From Phycisphaerae bacterium (GTDB lineage Bacteria; Planctomycetota; Phycisphaerae; Phycisphaerales; SM1A02), in NCBI GenBank assembly GCA_016795065.1, contig JAEUIU010000029.1, positions 29,507 to 93,506 of the forward strand: 64,000 bases of DNA. The letters run 5' to 3'. This document shows positions 1 through 9,346 of the stretch, one piece after another. The position numbers and the translations under genes are program-made. Positions within the stretch are counted from its first letter, which is position 1. Each line of letters starts with the position of its first letter. The notes under the pieces were generated by a model. The model had not been told where the DNA came from, did no database searches, and saw only the letters and a list, made by a program, of their open reading frames with translations.

Positions 1-1206
1 AATGCCGATGGCACTTGGCAGCCCGAGACACGACTCGTCGCCCCCGACGGCCTTCCGAACGACGAGTTCGGTTTCTCGGTGGGGCTTGACGATGAGGTCG
101 CGATTGTTGGCGCATGGCAGGACGACGTCGGCGCGAAGACCGACGCCGGATCCGCTTCCGTCTTCCGATTCGTCTTGGGTGAGTGGATCCACGAGGCGAC
201 GCTGATCGCCGGCGACGGCGCCAGCGATGACGAGTTCGGCCGAAGCGTCGCCATTCGCGGCGACACCGCCCTGGTCGGAGCGTGGCTCTCAGGTCTCTTC
301 GACACGGGCGCGGTGTATGTCTATCGGCGCCAGACCAACGGCACCTGGCTTCAGACCCAGAAGCTGACCCCTCCGGGCATCGCTTCGGGGGACCAGGTCG
401 GCACGACCATCGCCTTCGACGGCGAGCGGGCCATCATCGGAGCGTGGGGCGATGAGGATGGCGCCGCCGGCAACACCGGCTCGGCGACCGTCTGGAAACT
501 GAACACCAACGGCAACTTCACCTATGAAGCGAAACTCATCGGTTCGGATGTGGTCGCCAGCGACGAACTGGGACGCGGCGTGGCAATAGACGGGGAGTTG
601 GCCGTGGTCGGCTCGTGGCCGTTCTTCGGCAACGGAATCGGCAAGGCCTATGTCTTTCGCCGAAGCGGGACCATCTGGACGCAAGAGGCGAAGCTGACGG
701 CGCCCGACGGCGCAACCGACGACTACTTCGGATTCTCGGTGGCCTGCAAGCGCGATCCGAGCGGTGATGTCGTCGCCTGCGGGGCGTGGGCCGACGACGT
801 GAGCGGCACGACCAACCAGGGTTCGGTCTGGATCTTCAGGAGGCAGGGAACCGCGTGGGATGGCGGCTCTCAGGTAGTGGCCGAAGATGGCGGCCCCAGC
901 GACTACTTTGGGTTCTCGCTGTCGCTTGCATGCGAGACCCTCGCGATCGGCACTCGTCTGGATGATGTCGGGCGCAACTTGAATCAGGGGTCGGCGCGGC
1001 TCTGGTGGCTCGAGGATCTCGACGCGGACGGGCACCCCGACCTTTGCCGCGAGCCCGCGGACCTCAACGGCGACGGCGCCGTCAATGCGAGCGACTTGGC
1101 CGAATTGTTAGGCGGCTGGGGCAGTCTTGGCCCGACCGACCTGGACGGGAATGGCACCACCGACGCGGCGGATCTGGCCGTGCTACTGGCCGGTTGGACC
1201 GCGTAA
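1..1206 (+). CDS. Secreted FG-GAP repeat protein with dockerin-like C-terminus (5' end outside window)
   Basis: The frame is open from base 1, so the start and any signal peptide lie upstream of the window. What is visible is about 400 residues of repeats of roughly 55-65 residues, each with a motif like DxFGxSVAxxGDxAxVGAW followed by a strand ending in VxVFRR. This is the FG-GAP/beta-propeller pattern of secreted proteins. The last 50 residues hold two calcium-loop motifs, DLNGDGAVNASDLAELLGGW and DLDGNGTTDAADLAVLLAGW, the dockerin-like tail common in Phycisphaerae exoproteins. It probably acts outside the cytoplasm; its ligand is unknown. It ends 10 bases before the convergent GYF-like gene. 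It resembles the gene at 11119, so the two are likely paralogues. Confidence 0.85.
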   Translation, partial: NADGTWQPETRLVAPDGLPNDEFGFSVGLDDEVAIVGAWQDDVGAKTDAGSASVFRFVLGEWIHEATLIAGDGASDDEFGRSVAIRGDTALVGAWLSGLFDTGAVYVYRRQTNGTWLQTQKLTPPGIASGDQVGTTIAFDGERAIIGAWGDEDGAAGNTGSATVWKLNTNGNFTYEAKLIGSDVVASDELGRGVAIDGELAVVGSWPFFGNGIGKAYVFRRSGTIWTQEAKLTAPDGATDDYFGFSVACKRDPSGDVVACGAWADDVSGTTNQGSVWIFRRQGTAWDGGSQVVAEDGGPSDYFGFSLSLACETLAIGTRLDDVGRNLNQGSARLWWLEDLDADGHPDLCREPADLNGDGAVNASDLAELLGGWGSLGPTDLDGNGTTDAADLAVLLAGWTA

Positions 1207-1216
1207 CTGCTCTCGG

Positions 1217-1807
1217 CTAACGCTTCGTCGGCTGGACTTCGATGGTCAGCCGGTGTGAGTCCCTATAGGTGAGCGTCGCGTTGGTGCTCGTCTCGGTGAC
1301 CCAGACCGCTTGAATGCGCGAATAGGGCAAGAAGACCCGGCTTCGGGAACTCTCGAGCGAGACCTCGAAGTGATCGACGCCGGCGGCGCAGAGCTTCGCA
1401 GGGCTGTACTCGGAAGAGTCGGGCAGATTGACCTCAATGTCGGCGTTGAGGTAGAGGCCAAAGAGATCGCGGAAGGTGCCGAACCGGGGCTGACGGGCCG
1501 CCCCATTGGCGATGAGTCCAGCGTGCGTGCCGGTCGTCTCGACGACGGGTGCTGCCTCCGTGACCGGAGCCGGGAACGCCAACCCCCGCACATGCGACGC
1601 CACAACCCAGTCGGCGTGGCCGCTCTGCTGAACCTCTCCTTCGGGCAGGAGATCGCCTCGGAGGGCGGCGTCCTTGAGTTGCTCCGCCGTCATCCAACCG
1701 GAAACGGCATTGCCGACCCGGAATCGATATTGGATGGACGTCTGCACCCCACCCGCGTTTCCTTGCGTCTGACTCTGTGCCGCCTGTCCTTGAGCTGACT
1801 GTGGCAT
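1217..1807 (-). CDS. GYF_2-like domain protein (hypothetical)
   Basis: A 196-residue protein. The ATG at 1807 is chosen because GGGAGG lies about 7 bases upstream; the frame stays open further upstream but without a good site. The N-terminus is Gln/Ala-rich and low complexity (about residues 1-20). Residues about 25-75 contain a segment with GWMTAEQLKDAALRGDL and later HADWVVAS, which matches the layout of GYF_2/DUF4339 domains (a tryptophan-bearing motif, then a short helix and W-V-A). The C-terminal 100 residues form a beta-rich region with no family I recognise. No signal peptide or membrane segment is seen, so it is probably cytoplasmic. GYF_2 domains are presumed to bind peptides; the partner is unknown. 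It is convergent with the FG-GAP gene on its left. Confidence 0.65.
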   Translation of the reverse strand: MPQSAQGQAAQSQTQGNAGGVQTSIQYRFRVGNAVSGWMTAEQLKDAALRGDLLPEGEVQQSGHADWVVASHVRGLAFPAPVTEAAPVVETTGTHAGLIANGAARQPRFGTFRDLFGLYLNADIEVNLPDSSEYSPAKLCAAGVDHFEVSLESSRSRVFLPYSRIQAVWVTETSTNATLTYRDSHRLTIEVQPTKR

Positions 1808-2084
1808 GCGATACCTCCCGCACGAAAAACCCCACGAAACACGATTCGTCGTCGGGAGAGTCGCTTCGCATCGCCATCCGAGGTCACGCGAGCGCGAACT
1901 CCCGGCACAACTCCATTGAACAGCGCTGGCATCGGCATGCAAGGGCCCAGCGGGATATTCGGCAAAAACCGCATGGCTCGTCGGCGACAGCGATGCGTTC
2001 GCGTCGCCAGAAGGCTGTTCTCGAACGTCTTGCATATCGCCGACTGGCATTCGTGAATAAGGGCACGAGCGAGGTCTCGACGCC

Positions 2085-3233
2085 TCAGCGAACCAATTGT
2101 CGGAGGAGGTGCGAGGCACGCTCGAACTCATCCAGCGGCATCCACTCATCCGGCCGGTGGGCGTTGGAAATGTCGCCCGGCCCCCAAATCATCGGCTCGA
2201 CGCCCAACGCCGCCAGGCGCCCCGCGTCGGTGCCGAAGCCAACGCCGAACTCGCCTTCCTGCCCGACCAGTTCGCACATCTCCGCGTGCCACGGACGCTC
2301 CGCCGGTGTGGCGAATGCAGGCGTCTCGTTCCGAAGCGTCACGGTCACGGCATCCTGCGGCACCACCGCCTCGACCGATCGGCGCAAGTGATCCAGGAAC
2401 GGTACGCTGTCCATGCCCGGCAACAGGCGGACGCCGACGTCAATGTCGCAGCGCTCGGGAATGACGTTGATCGCCGAACCACCGTGAATGCGAGCCGAGG
2501 TGAGAACGGGAAACGGCACTTCCGGAAAGAGAACGCTCTCCGGAGTGCGACGCGTCGTGAGTTCCTTTCGCACCACGGCTAACGCTTGGACCACGACGGC
2601 GGCCCGCTCGATCGCGTTGACTCCCTTGTGGGGAAACCCGCTGTGGGCGGCGATGCCGTGGGTGACGATCGAGATGGTGAGATGGCCCTTGTGTCCGCGG
2701 ACGACCCGCATTGACGTCGGCTCGCCGACGAGTGTGCGAAGCGGCAACCGGCGCTCGCGCGGCCAAGCCTTGGCGAATGCCGCGGCCCCCAGCGTGCCTA
2801 CCTCCTCGTTGCAGGTGAGGAGGAGAAGAAGCGGCTCACTCGGTGGTCGCTCGATCGCCTCGCGCAGGAGGTTGATCGCGAGGGCATCAAAGCCCTTCAT
2901 GTCACAGGCGCCTCGGGCGATCGCCCGCGCAGGCGTCGAGGGGGCCGATCGAACCGTGAGAACGCGAGGATCGCTTGTCCATTCCGGCTCATCGGCTGGC
3001 ACGGTATCGACATGCCCACAGAGAAGGAGCCCCTCGCCAGCGCGACACTCCGGCCCGACGGCAATGAGCATGTTCTCGTGGCCATCTCCGCACCCGAACC
3101 GCTCGATGCGAACCGCCGGAGAGTCCAGGTAATCCGCCACAAAGTCGCCGAACGGGCGGGTTGCCAACCGGCTGGTCGTGTCGATCGCGACGAGGCGAGA
3201 CAGGAGTTCGATATCAGAAAGCGCCGCTGTCAC
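2085..3233 (-). CDS. argE: Acetylornithine deacetylase (M20 family)
   Basis: A 382-residue M20 metallopeptidase-family enzyme, the usual ArgE length. ArgE removes the acetyl group from N-acetylornithine in arginine synthesis. Visible metal and catalytic residues: H74-x-D76 in CGHVDTV, D111 in GACDMKG, E143-E144 in TCNEEVG, E174 in VGEPTS, and a late histidine in ISNAHRPDEW. These positions track closely with the E. coli enzyme. The dimerisation segment with GHKGHLT and AHSGFPHKG is also present. The start is taken as GTG at 3233, which gives the family length and leaves 20 bases after the CMD gene; the ribosome site is weak and the frame is open upstream inside that gene. Succinyl-diaminopimelate desuccinylase is a possible alternative, but the motifs fit ArgE better. 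Confidence 0.85.
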   Translation of the reverse strand: MTAALSDIELLSRLVAIDTTSRLATRPFGDFVADYLDSPAVRIERFGCGDGHENMLIAVGPECRAGEGLLLCGHVDTVPADEPEWTSDPRVLTVRSAPSTPARAIARGACDMKGFDALAINLLREAIERPPSEPLLLLLTCNEEVGTLGAAAFAKAWPRERRLPLRTLVGEPTSMRVVRGHKGHLTISIVTHGIAAHSGFPHKGVNAIERAAVVVQALAVVRKELTTRRTPESVLFPEVPFPVLTSARIHGGSAINVIPERCDIDVGVRLLPGMDSVPFLDHLRRSVEAVVPQDAVTVTLRNETPAFATPAERPWHAEMCELVGQEGEFGVGFGTDAGRLAALGVEPMIWGPGDISNAHRPDEWMPLDEFERASHLLRQLVR

Positions 3234-3253
3234 GCCGCAAAGGATACGCGGAT

Positions 3254-3631
3254 TCAGCCTTCGGCCGCAGGCTCGGCCGGAAGCGCACCCAATGCCACCA
3301 GGGCCTCGACCACCGCGGTGGTGTAGGTGTAGCAGGGCCCGCCGCCCATCATCACCGCGACCGTCGCCACATCTAGAACTTGCTGTGCGGTCGCCCCGAG
3401 CTTGACGCACTTCTCGACATGGGCGTAGATGCAATTGTCGCAGCGGACCGCGATGCCGATGCCAAGAGCGACAAACTCCTTCTCAAGCTCGGTGAGGGCG
3501 TTGGCCTTCATGGTGCCCTGATGGAGAGCGGAGAAGGCCTTTGCGGCGTCGGGCATGACGGCCTTCATCGCCTTCATGCGGGTGGGCCAGGTTGCGTACC
3601 AATCAGCGACACGGGGAGAGTTCGACGACAT
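3254..3631 (-). CDS. Carboxymuconolactone decarboxylase (CMD/AhpD-like) family protein
   Basis: A 125-residue single-domain CMD protein. It shows the redox signature C64-DN-C67-IYA-H71 followed by VEKCVKLGAT, the AhpD-type CxxC-x3-H motif that supports peroxidase or disulphide-reductase activity. The helix after it (LDVATVAVMMGGGPCYTY) is typical of the family. The ATG at 3631 has a purine-rich GGAGG-like stretch upstream, and a TACTCT box (reverse strand, 3672-3677) may be its promoter. It lies just before argE and divergent from the RNase R gene. The physiological substrate cannot be told from the sequence; many such genes are annotated only as CMD family. Confidence 0.85.
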   Translation of the reverse strand: MSSNSPRVADWYATWPTRMKAMKAVMPDAAKAFSALHQGTMKANALTELEKEFVALGIGIAVRCDNCIYAHVEKCVKLGATAQQVLDVATVAVMMGGGPCYTYTTAVVEALVALGALPAEPAAEG

Positions 3632-3735
3632 GGAGGGGTCCGGAGGGAGTGAGGTGCGGTGTCGGCCGCTGAGAGTATGGCAGGTTCATGCGGGTTCCCG
3701 AGCGCGGACGGCGGAGGGCGACATCCCCGAACCGC

Positions 3736-3741
3736 TACACT
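3736..3741 (+). promoter_or_regulatory. -10 box (TACACT) for rnr, near-leaderless
   Basis: TACACT ends 6 bases before the ATG at 3748, and there is no ribosome site between. This fits a transcript that begins at or next to the start codon. No convincing -35 is seen. The same arrangement recurs at several other genes in the window. Confidence 0.5.
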
Positions 3742-3747
3742 GCCGCA

Positions 3748-6195
3748 ATGCCTCTCCGGTTTCGCCATCGCCTTCTCGAGCATCTGCGGCACGACACCTA
3801 TCGGCCCTCGATCGCCCGCGAGGTGGCTCGCCAGCTTCGCGTAGCCGACGAGGACATCGATGCGTTCGAGTCCGCCATTGACCAGCTCGTCCACTCCGGC
3901 AAGCTCGAGGTCGGCGCTGACGAGAAGCTGCGCCTGCCGATCTATGGCGACGAGACCGTCGGCAAGCTCCGGATCACCCGCGGCGGGTTCGGCTTTCTCA
4001 TCCCAGATGAGCCGACCCGCGAAGGCGACCTCTTCGTTCCCGAGGGAATGACAATGGACGCCATCTCGGGCGATCGCGTGCGGGCCAAGATCATGCGAAA
4101 GTCCGCGACGGCTCGCCGGGGCCGCGGAAGCGGAGGCTACGCGCCGCCCGAGAAGGGCGACCTCACCGGCCGCGTCGTCGAGATCCTCGAGCGGGGACAG
4201 ACCCGATTCGCGGGCGTCCTCCAGAAGGAGGGACGCACGTGGCTCGTCCAGCCCGATGGCCGCGCCTTGCGCGAGTCGATCGTGGTGCGCGACCCATTCG
4301 TCAAGAATCCGCAGGCGAAGGTCGGCGACAAGTGCATTGTCGAGATCACCCTGTGGGGGGATCGCAACGCCCTTCCCGAGGGCGTCATCGTCGAAGTGTT
4401 AGGTGAGGCCGGACGGCCCGACGTCGAGACTGAGGCAGTCATCGCGTCGCACCAGATCCGAACGGCGTTTCCCGAGGAGGTCGTCGAACAGGCCTCCGCC
4501 GCCGCCCGCGAGTTCGAGACAAGCTCCCGCGGCCCCTGGAAGGACCGGCTCGATCTCACCAACGACTTCATCCTGACGATCGATCCGCCCGACGCAAAGG
4601 ACTACGACGACGCCATCTCCATCCTGCGCACCGAGGAAGGCGAATGGGAGCTCGGCGTGCACATCGCCGACGTCTCGCACTTCGCTCCGGCGGCAAGCCC
4701 GCTTGACCTCGAGGCCCAGGCCCGGGGCACGAGCGTCTATCTCCCCCGCCGCGTCGTGCCGATGCTCCCCGAGCAACTCAGTAACGGCGTCTGCTCGCTT
4801 CAGGAAGGCGTCGCACGCTTCACCAAGAGCGTCTTCATCCGCTTCGACGACAAGGGTCGCGTGATGGGACAGCGGGTCGCGGCGACGGTGATCCGCAGCG
4901 CGAAGCGGCTCACCTACATCGAGGCCCAGGCACTCATCGACGGGGACCTCGGCAAGGCCAAGGAGCACGCCAAGACCGAGCCCGAGTACTCGAGCATACT
5001 GTTAGACGCCCTGCGTCTTTGCAATCGCCTCGCCAAGGTCCTGCGGGAGAGGCGGCGGCGCGATGGCATGATCGCCCTCCACCTGCCGCAGTCCGAACTC
5101 GTGTTCGATGCGGACGGTCACGTCGTCGATGCCGTTCCAGAGGACTCCTCGTACACGCACACGCTCATCGAGATGTTCATGGTCGAGGCCAACGAGGCCA
5201 TCGCGCGACTCTTCGCCGACCTCGAGCTTCCTCTCCTGCGGCGCGTCCACCCCGACCCCAGTTACGGCGACATCGAGGAACTGCGGATCTTCGCCCGACT
5301 GGCCAAAGTCGAACTGCCCGACGCCCCGACGCGGAAAGACATCCAACTCCTGCTCGAGCGCACCCTCGACTCGACCGCCACGCGGGCCATCCACTTCGCT
5401 GTGCTTCGCTCACTCGCGAAGGCGAGTTACAGCCCATCCCTCGAAGGGCATTTCGCGCTCGCCAGCGAGCACTACGCCCACTTCACCAGTCCGATCCGGC
5501 GCTATCCCGACCTGCTTGTTCACCGAGCACTTCAGGCCTATCTCGACGCCACCGATAACGGCCGTGATGTGCCGACCGGCAAGCATCGTCGCAAGCTCGC
5601 CCGCGGACTGGCCGAGGACCATCGGATCATCGACGAGGGCGTACTCATCGATCTCGGCAACCAGTGCACCGAGCGCGAGATCGCGGCGGAAGAGGCCGAG
5701 CGCGAGCTGCGCAGCTTCCTCATCCTCCAGATGCTCCTCGAACGACACATGGGAGATGAGTTCGAGGCCACCGTCACCGGCCTTGCCCCGAACGGCACCG
5801 TCTTCGCATCGCTTGAGAAGTACCTTGTCGACGGGGCGATCCCGTCGCGCGACCTCGCCGGCCCCAGCGGCAAGCCCGACCGGTGGATGGTCGTCGCCTC
5901 AACGGGGCGACTGGTGGCCCAGCGCAGCGGCGCCTCCATCGGTCTCGGTGACCTCATTCGCGTGGCGATCGATCGCATCGATCTCGCGGCTCGCCAGATG
6001 ACGCTCCGCATCGTGCGATTCGCCCAGGCAGCTCCGCTCTCACTCGATGAGTCTGGGGCACCAAAGCAGGGCCAAGGCGGACGCAAGGACGACACCTACG
6101 ACCCGAATGCCCGAGGGGGAAAGGGAAGTCGAGGACGAATCAACGGGCATCGCCGCGGATTCAAGCAGGGACGACGAGGTAAGAAGAGCCGTTGA
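3748..6195 (+). CDS. rnr: Ribonuclease R (RNB family 3'-5' exoribonuclease)
   Basis: An 815-residue processive 3'-5' exoribonuclease of the RNase II/R family, acting in RNA turnover and quality control. Order of parts: N-terminal winged-helix region (1-60), cold-shock OB folds (about 65-225), RNB catalytic domain (about 265-600), S1 domain (about 665-760), and a Gly/Lys/Arg-rich tail. The catalytic aspartates are visible at D279, D285, D287 and D288 in the motif TIDPPDAKDYDDAI. The N-terminal helix-turn-helix and the basic tail favour RNase R over RNase II. The ATG at 3748 is preferred over the upstream in-frame start at 3688 because family homology begins there and a TACACT box sits just before it. 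It is convergent with the VWA gene, 24 bases away. Confidence 0.93.
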   Translation: MPLRFRHRLLEHLRHDTYRPSIAREVARQLRVADEDIDAFESAIDQLVHSGKLEVGADEKLRLPIYGDETVGKLRITRGGFGFLIPDEPTREGDLFVPEGMTMDAISGDRVRAKIMRKSATARRGRGSGGYAPPEKGDLTGRVVEILERGQTRFAGVLQKEGRTWLVQPDGRALRESIVVRDPFVKNPQAKVGDKCIVEITLWGDRNALPEGVIVEVLGEAGRPDVETEAVIASHQIRTAFPEEVVEQASAAAREFETSSRGPWKDRLDLTNDFILTIDPPDAKDYDDAISILRTEEGEWELGVHIADVSHFAPAASPLDLEAQARGTSVYLPRRVVPMLPEQLSNGVCSLQEGVARFTKSVFIRFDDKGRVMGQRVAATVIRSAKRLTYIEAQALIDGDLGKAKEHAKTEPEYSSILLDALRLCNRLAKVLRERRRRDGMIALHLPQSELVFDADGHVVDAVPEDSSYTHTLIEMFMVEANEAIARLFADLELPLLRRVHPDPSYGDIEELRIFARLAKVELPDAPTRKDIQLLLERTLDSTATRAIHFAVLRSLAKASYSPSLEGHFALASEHYAHFTSPIRRYPDLLVHRALQAYLDATDNGRDVPTGKHRRKLARGLAEDHRIIDEGVLIDLGNQCTEREIAAEEAERELRSFLILQMLLERHMGDEFEATVTGLAPNGTVFASLEKYLVDGAIPSRDLAGPSGKPDRWMVVASTGRLVAQRSGASIGLGDLIRVAIDRIDLAARQMTLRIVRFAQAAPLSLDESGAPKQGQGGRKDDTYDPNARGGKGSRGRINGHRRGFKQGRRGKKSR

Positions 6196-6219
6196 CGGCT
6201 GGCAGCTCGTCACGCCCAC

Positions 6220-8451
6220 CTACTTCTCCAGTTCGCGCCTGTCTGTCTCCGGCGATCTCGCATCCGACGGGAGCCCTACCCCAACCGTCGTCCCGTACTC
6301 GACGCCTTCCGGAAGCGGCACGGGCTGCACGACCGTCGTCCTCCGCGTTCCCTCGGTAACGCGCGACGCGTCGACGGCAACGAACGCGGTGTACGGCGAG
6401 GAGATGCCGTAGGTCAGCGCGGTCGACAGGATCTCGCGCTCGGCGCCCTCGACCGATCTTCGGCTTGCCAACGCGTCGTCGGCAATCTGGGCGATCTTCG
6501 CCCTGGCCCACAACCGGTCGATGCTGCGGGATCCGAGCGTGTCATCTGGAGTGTCGGCAAACACAAGGTTGTGCACGGAAGACGCCTCCTCGCCTCGCAC
6601 CCAGCCGCGCAAGCGAGCCGTGGCCCGGCCGCCGCGCTCATAGCGCCCCACGATCGTCACAGGACGACCCGCAATCAGATCCGGCATGCGCCGAGGCCAG
6701 ACATCGTCGACACGCACACCTGACCACTCCAGGCGCGTGCCCTGCATGATCGGTCGCGTCACCGCGTCCATGAAGCGGCCCATGGGGACGCGTGCATCGG
6801 TGTCCAAGGCGATCGCAGCGACGGCGCCGCAACCCACCGCAGCCATGCGACTCATCAGATGCCAGTTCACGCTCGATCCGACGCCCAAAGCGAAGACCCT
6901 GCGGTCACCTAACGATTCGTGTAGCGATGCGTAGATCTCGGCCTCATTGGAGACAAACCCGTCGCCCAGGACGGCGATGTACTGGACGCGACCTTCATGC
7001 TTTGGGAACGCGAGCGCTTTCGAGAGCCCGGTGAGCACCATGGTCCCGCCGTTGGACTCGATCGAATCGATATAGCGTTTGGCCTCGGAGATCGCCACGG
7101 CATCGGCCCATCGCATCGAATCTCCGAATGCGCCGGCATCCGATCCGAAGTCGACGATCTGAAACCGGTCCTCGGGGCGAAGGTGGTCCAAAGCGCACCG
7201 CATCGCCTGCCGTGCCTGCTCAAGCGGGCGTCCTCGCATGCTGCCGGAACGGTCCACCAGGAAGACGATGTCTATCGGCATTCGGCCGGCTTCCCGCATC
7301 TCGGTCGGCGGATAGATGGTGAGGGCGAACGTCCCCTGTCCATCGGGTCCTATGCTGGACACCAGCCCATGACGAGGTTCCTTGCCCGCGACACGATACC
7401 GCAGCAGGAAATCCCGGTTCGCCTCGACGTCATGGGCAGTCATGCGAACACGGGTCGTGTGACGCTCCCGCTCCGCCGGCGAGACGGCGTGCGAGGGGCA
7501 TTCGATCTCGTCGATCGGGAAGCCGGCATCGAGGGTCACATCCACGTCGACGAGGTGGCCTGTGCGCTGTCCCGGGCGCAGATATTCAACTCCATCTACC
7601 GCGCCTTGGCGGGCGCTGCCTCCGACTGGCAAGGCGGGAATGGGATCACGAGTGCCGGGTGGATTGAAGCGCGGTCCGACGACCAACGGGAATCGCCATT
7701 CGTACCAACCGTCGGCATACGCGAGCATGTTGAAGTAGGTGAGTTCGACATCGACCGCGAGGCCGGGCTCGATGTTCGCGACGCGCTCCATGAAAATGTT
7801 GGGGCGCTCTTCGGTCAGGAGCGACGCCACGTAGCCGCTCGCCCGCGCGTCGGCATAGATTCGCTGGGCCTCGGCTCGCTCGCGAACGATCCCGCGAATG
7901 CTCCGATTCCCGATGCGCATCAGGAAGTCACTCACCGCCGCGTCATGCGGCAAGGGAAAGACGTACGCGGCTTCGATCGTGTCGGAGAACGGATTTGAAA
8001 ACCGCTGCGCCACCTGCACCGTCGCAATCGGGCCGTCGAGGCTTGCCTGAATGCGAGTCGATTCCAGCGGGAACGCCCGCGTCGGAAGGCCACGGTCATC
8101 CAGAGTCGTCGAGACCAGGGCCCCGGTCCCAGGACGCTCAACGGCGACGTCGTCCGCGCGGCGTTCTTGCCTTGGAGCACCGGACTCTCGAGCGATGACC
8201 CAGATCTCGTCGAAGGGCGCATCGACCAGAATCTCCAGCGACCCCGATCGGCCAAGAAGACCTTCCGCTCGCGCCGGAGGCTGGCTTCCGCGTTCACGCT
8301 CACCGATGGCGTGCCGCGGACGCGATTCCTGCTCGACCTGAGTCGAGCACGAACTGATCGAAACGATCGTCAGCATCGATAGGGCCAGCATGATCAGCCG
8401 TCGGGCCATGAACGGACGAACGGCTCTCAGCAAGGAAGTTCGGAGTGTCAT
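6220..8451 (-). CDS. VIT and von Willebrand A domain lipoprotein
   Basis: A 743-residue exported protein. The N-terminus has a basic stretch, a hydrophobic core and a lipobox-like ISSC with C35 as the likely lipidated residue. Residues about 130-265 form a VIT (vault/inter-alpha-trypsin) domain, with AAYVFPLP and a GIVRERAEAQRIYADA motif. Residues about 391-570 form a VWA domain whose MIDAS begins DRSGS (D400). The C-terminus has a linker region typical of these proteins. The ATG at 8451 overlaps the TGA of the upstream gene by 4 bases (ATGA), with AAAGGTGG as ribosome site. It is the third gene of a sigma factor / membrane protein / VWA operon, so it may be an output or sensor of that sigma system. 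Ligand unknown. Confidence 0.87.
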   Translation of the reverse strand: MTLRTSLLRAVRPFMARRLIMLALSMLTIVSISSCSTQVEQESRPRHAIGERERGSQPPARAEGLLGRSGSLEILVDAPFDEIWVIARESGAPRQERRADDVAVERPGTGALVSTTLDDRGLPTRAFPLESTRIQASLDGPIATVQVAQRFSNPFSDTIEAAYVFPLPHDAAVSDFLMRIGNRSIRGIVRERAEAQRIYADARASGYVASLLTEERPNIFMERVANIEPGLAVDVELTYFNMLAYADGWYEWRFPLVVGPRFNPPGTRDPIPALPVGGSARQGAVDGVEYLRPGQRTGHLVDVDVTLDAGFPIDEIECPSHAVSPAERERHTTRVRMTAHDVEANRDFLLRYRVAGKEPRHGLVSSIGPDGQGTFALTIYPPTEMREAGRMPIDIVFLVDRSGSMRGRPLEQARQAMRCALDHLRPEDRFQIVDFGSDAGAFGDSMRWADAVAISEAKRYIDSIESNGGTMVLTGLSKALAFPKHEGRVQYIAVLGDGFVSNEAEIYASLHESLGDRRVFALGVGSSVNWHLMSRMAAVGCGAVAAIALDTDARVPMGRFMDAVTRPIMQGTRLEWSGVRVDDVWPRRMPDLIAGRPVTIVGRYERGGRATARLRGWVRGEEASSVHNLVFADTPDDTLGSRSIDRLWARAKIAQIADDALASRRSVEGAEREILSTALTYGISSPYTAFVAVDASRVTEGTRRTTVVQPVPLPEGVEYGTTVGVGLPSDARSPETDRRELEK

Positions 8452-9257
8452 TGTTCGTTTCCACCTTTGACTCGTTCGACACAGCGCACCGCCAGCGCGA
8501 ACGACTCGCCTGCGGCTCCAACTCCCACGTGCTCCAGGACGCGCGGCGCGCCGAGGTCGCCCCGTTGCACCATGAGCGTCGCGATGCGAATCGGCCCTTC
8601 GCCCACGGCGACATCGGTCGCGACATTGGCAAGTCGCACCCACCCCGACGCCAGTGCGTCCGGGTCGTAAGTGGCCGGTTCGGCGAAGGGCCCAACTCCG
8701 CCTTCAATCCCGACGAGCGTGCCCGGGAGTTCCACTTCGACCAACCACGAGAGCGGTAGCGCACGGGGGTCGTCCAGCATGAGATCGAACTGGACGAACT
8801 CACCCCCTGGCGAACTCGGCGATCGCAACGACTTCGGCATCGCCACCACCGCCGTCAGGAGGGCCCGTAGGCGCGGATCCGCGAGCACCGCCTGCCGATC
8901 CTTGGCCCTCTCCACGATCCGGGCCGCCGCGACAAGCCTGGCATCAATCGAACGCTCGCCGTTGGGCACCGAGATCGAAAGCCACGCGACGAGCGTGATG
9001 ACTGCGGCCACCGCGGCTGTTCGGATCCACTTCGTCCAAGGCACGTGCCTATGGCTTCGGGTCGCCGCCAAGTCCACATGGGTGGCGGCATCGCGCGGTG
9101 ACCGGACGTGGCTCCGGATTGCCGCCCGAATCGCCTGGTCCGTTACATGAGGCAACTCCACCGCAGACAGACCAACCTCGGCAAGGTCGCGGCGAAGCCG
9201 CTCCTGACCTTCCGAAGGCAGCCTTGATGGGGTGGAATGAGGCTCTGGCAACTCCAT
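8448..9257 (-). CDS. Single-pass membrane protein, possible anti-sigma factor
   Basis: A 269-residue protein of unknown family. Residues 1-75 are cytoplasmic-looking and helical (QERLRRDLAEVGL). One membrane segment lies at about 78-98 (AAVAAVITLVAWLSISV). The outer part, about 170 residues, is beta-rich, with FDLMLDDPRALPLSWLVEVE and a repeat of WVRLANV. No zinc anti-sigma HxxxCxxC motif is visible. Its place directly after an ECF sigma factor and coupled (ATGA) to an exported VWA protein makes an anti-sigma or signal-transfer role plausible, but that is inferred from position only. The ATG at 9257 lacks a clear ribosome site. Confidence 0.6.
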   Translation of the reverse strand: MELPEPHSTPSRLPSEGQERLRRDLAEVGLSAVELPHVTDQAIRAAIRSHVRSPRDAATHVDLAATRSHRHVPWTKWIRTAAVAAVITLVAWLSISVPNGERSIDARLVAAARIVERAKDRQAVLADPRLRALLTAVVAMPKSLRSPSSPGGEFVQFDLMLDDPRALPLSWLVEVELPGTLVGIEGGVGPFAEPATYDPDALASGWVRLANVATDVAVGEGPIRIATLMVQRGDLGAPRVLEHVGVGAAGESFALAVRCVERVKGGNEQ

Positions 9258-9346
9258 GCAGAGGGTGAGCGCGAGGGCAGCCCCTTCGGTTCGCGCGATC
9301 TGCCGCTTTTCTCAGCGTCTCGGCCCGAACCGGGAGCCGCCGTCCA

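Noticed and set aside
1808..2149. Upstream extension of the GYF-like gene
   Set aside because: The extension is Ser/Arg-rich and overlaps the end of argE; the ATG at 1807 has a strong ribosome site.
6187..6200. AGCCGT-TG-ACGGCT dyad at the rnr stop as a terminator
   Set aside because: The loop is too short and no T-run follows on either strand.
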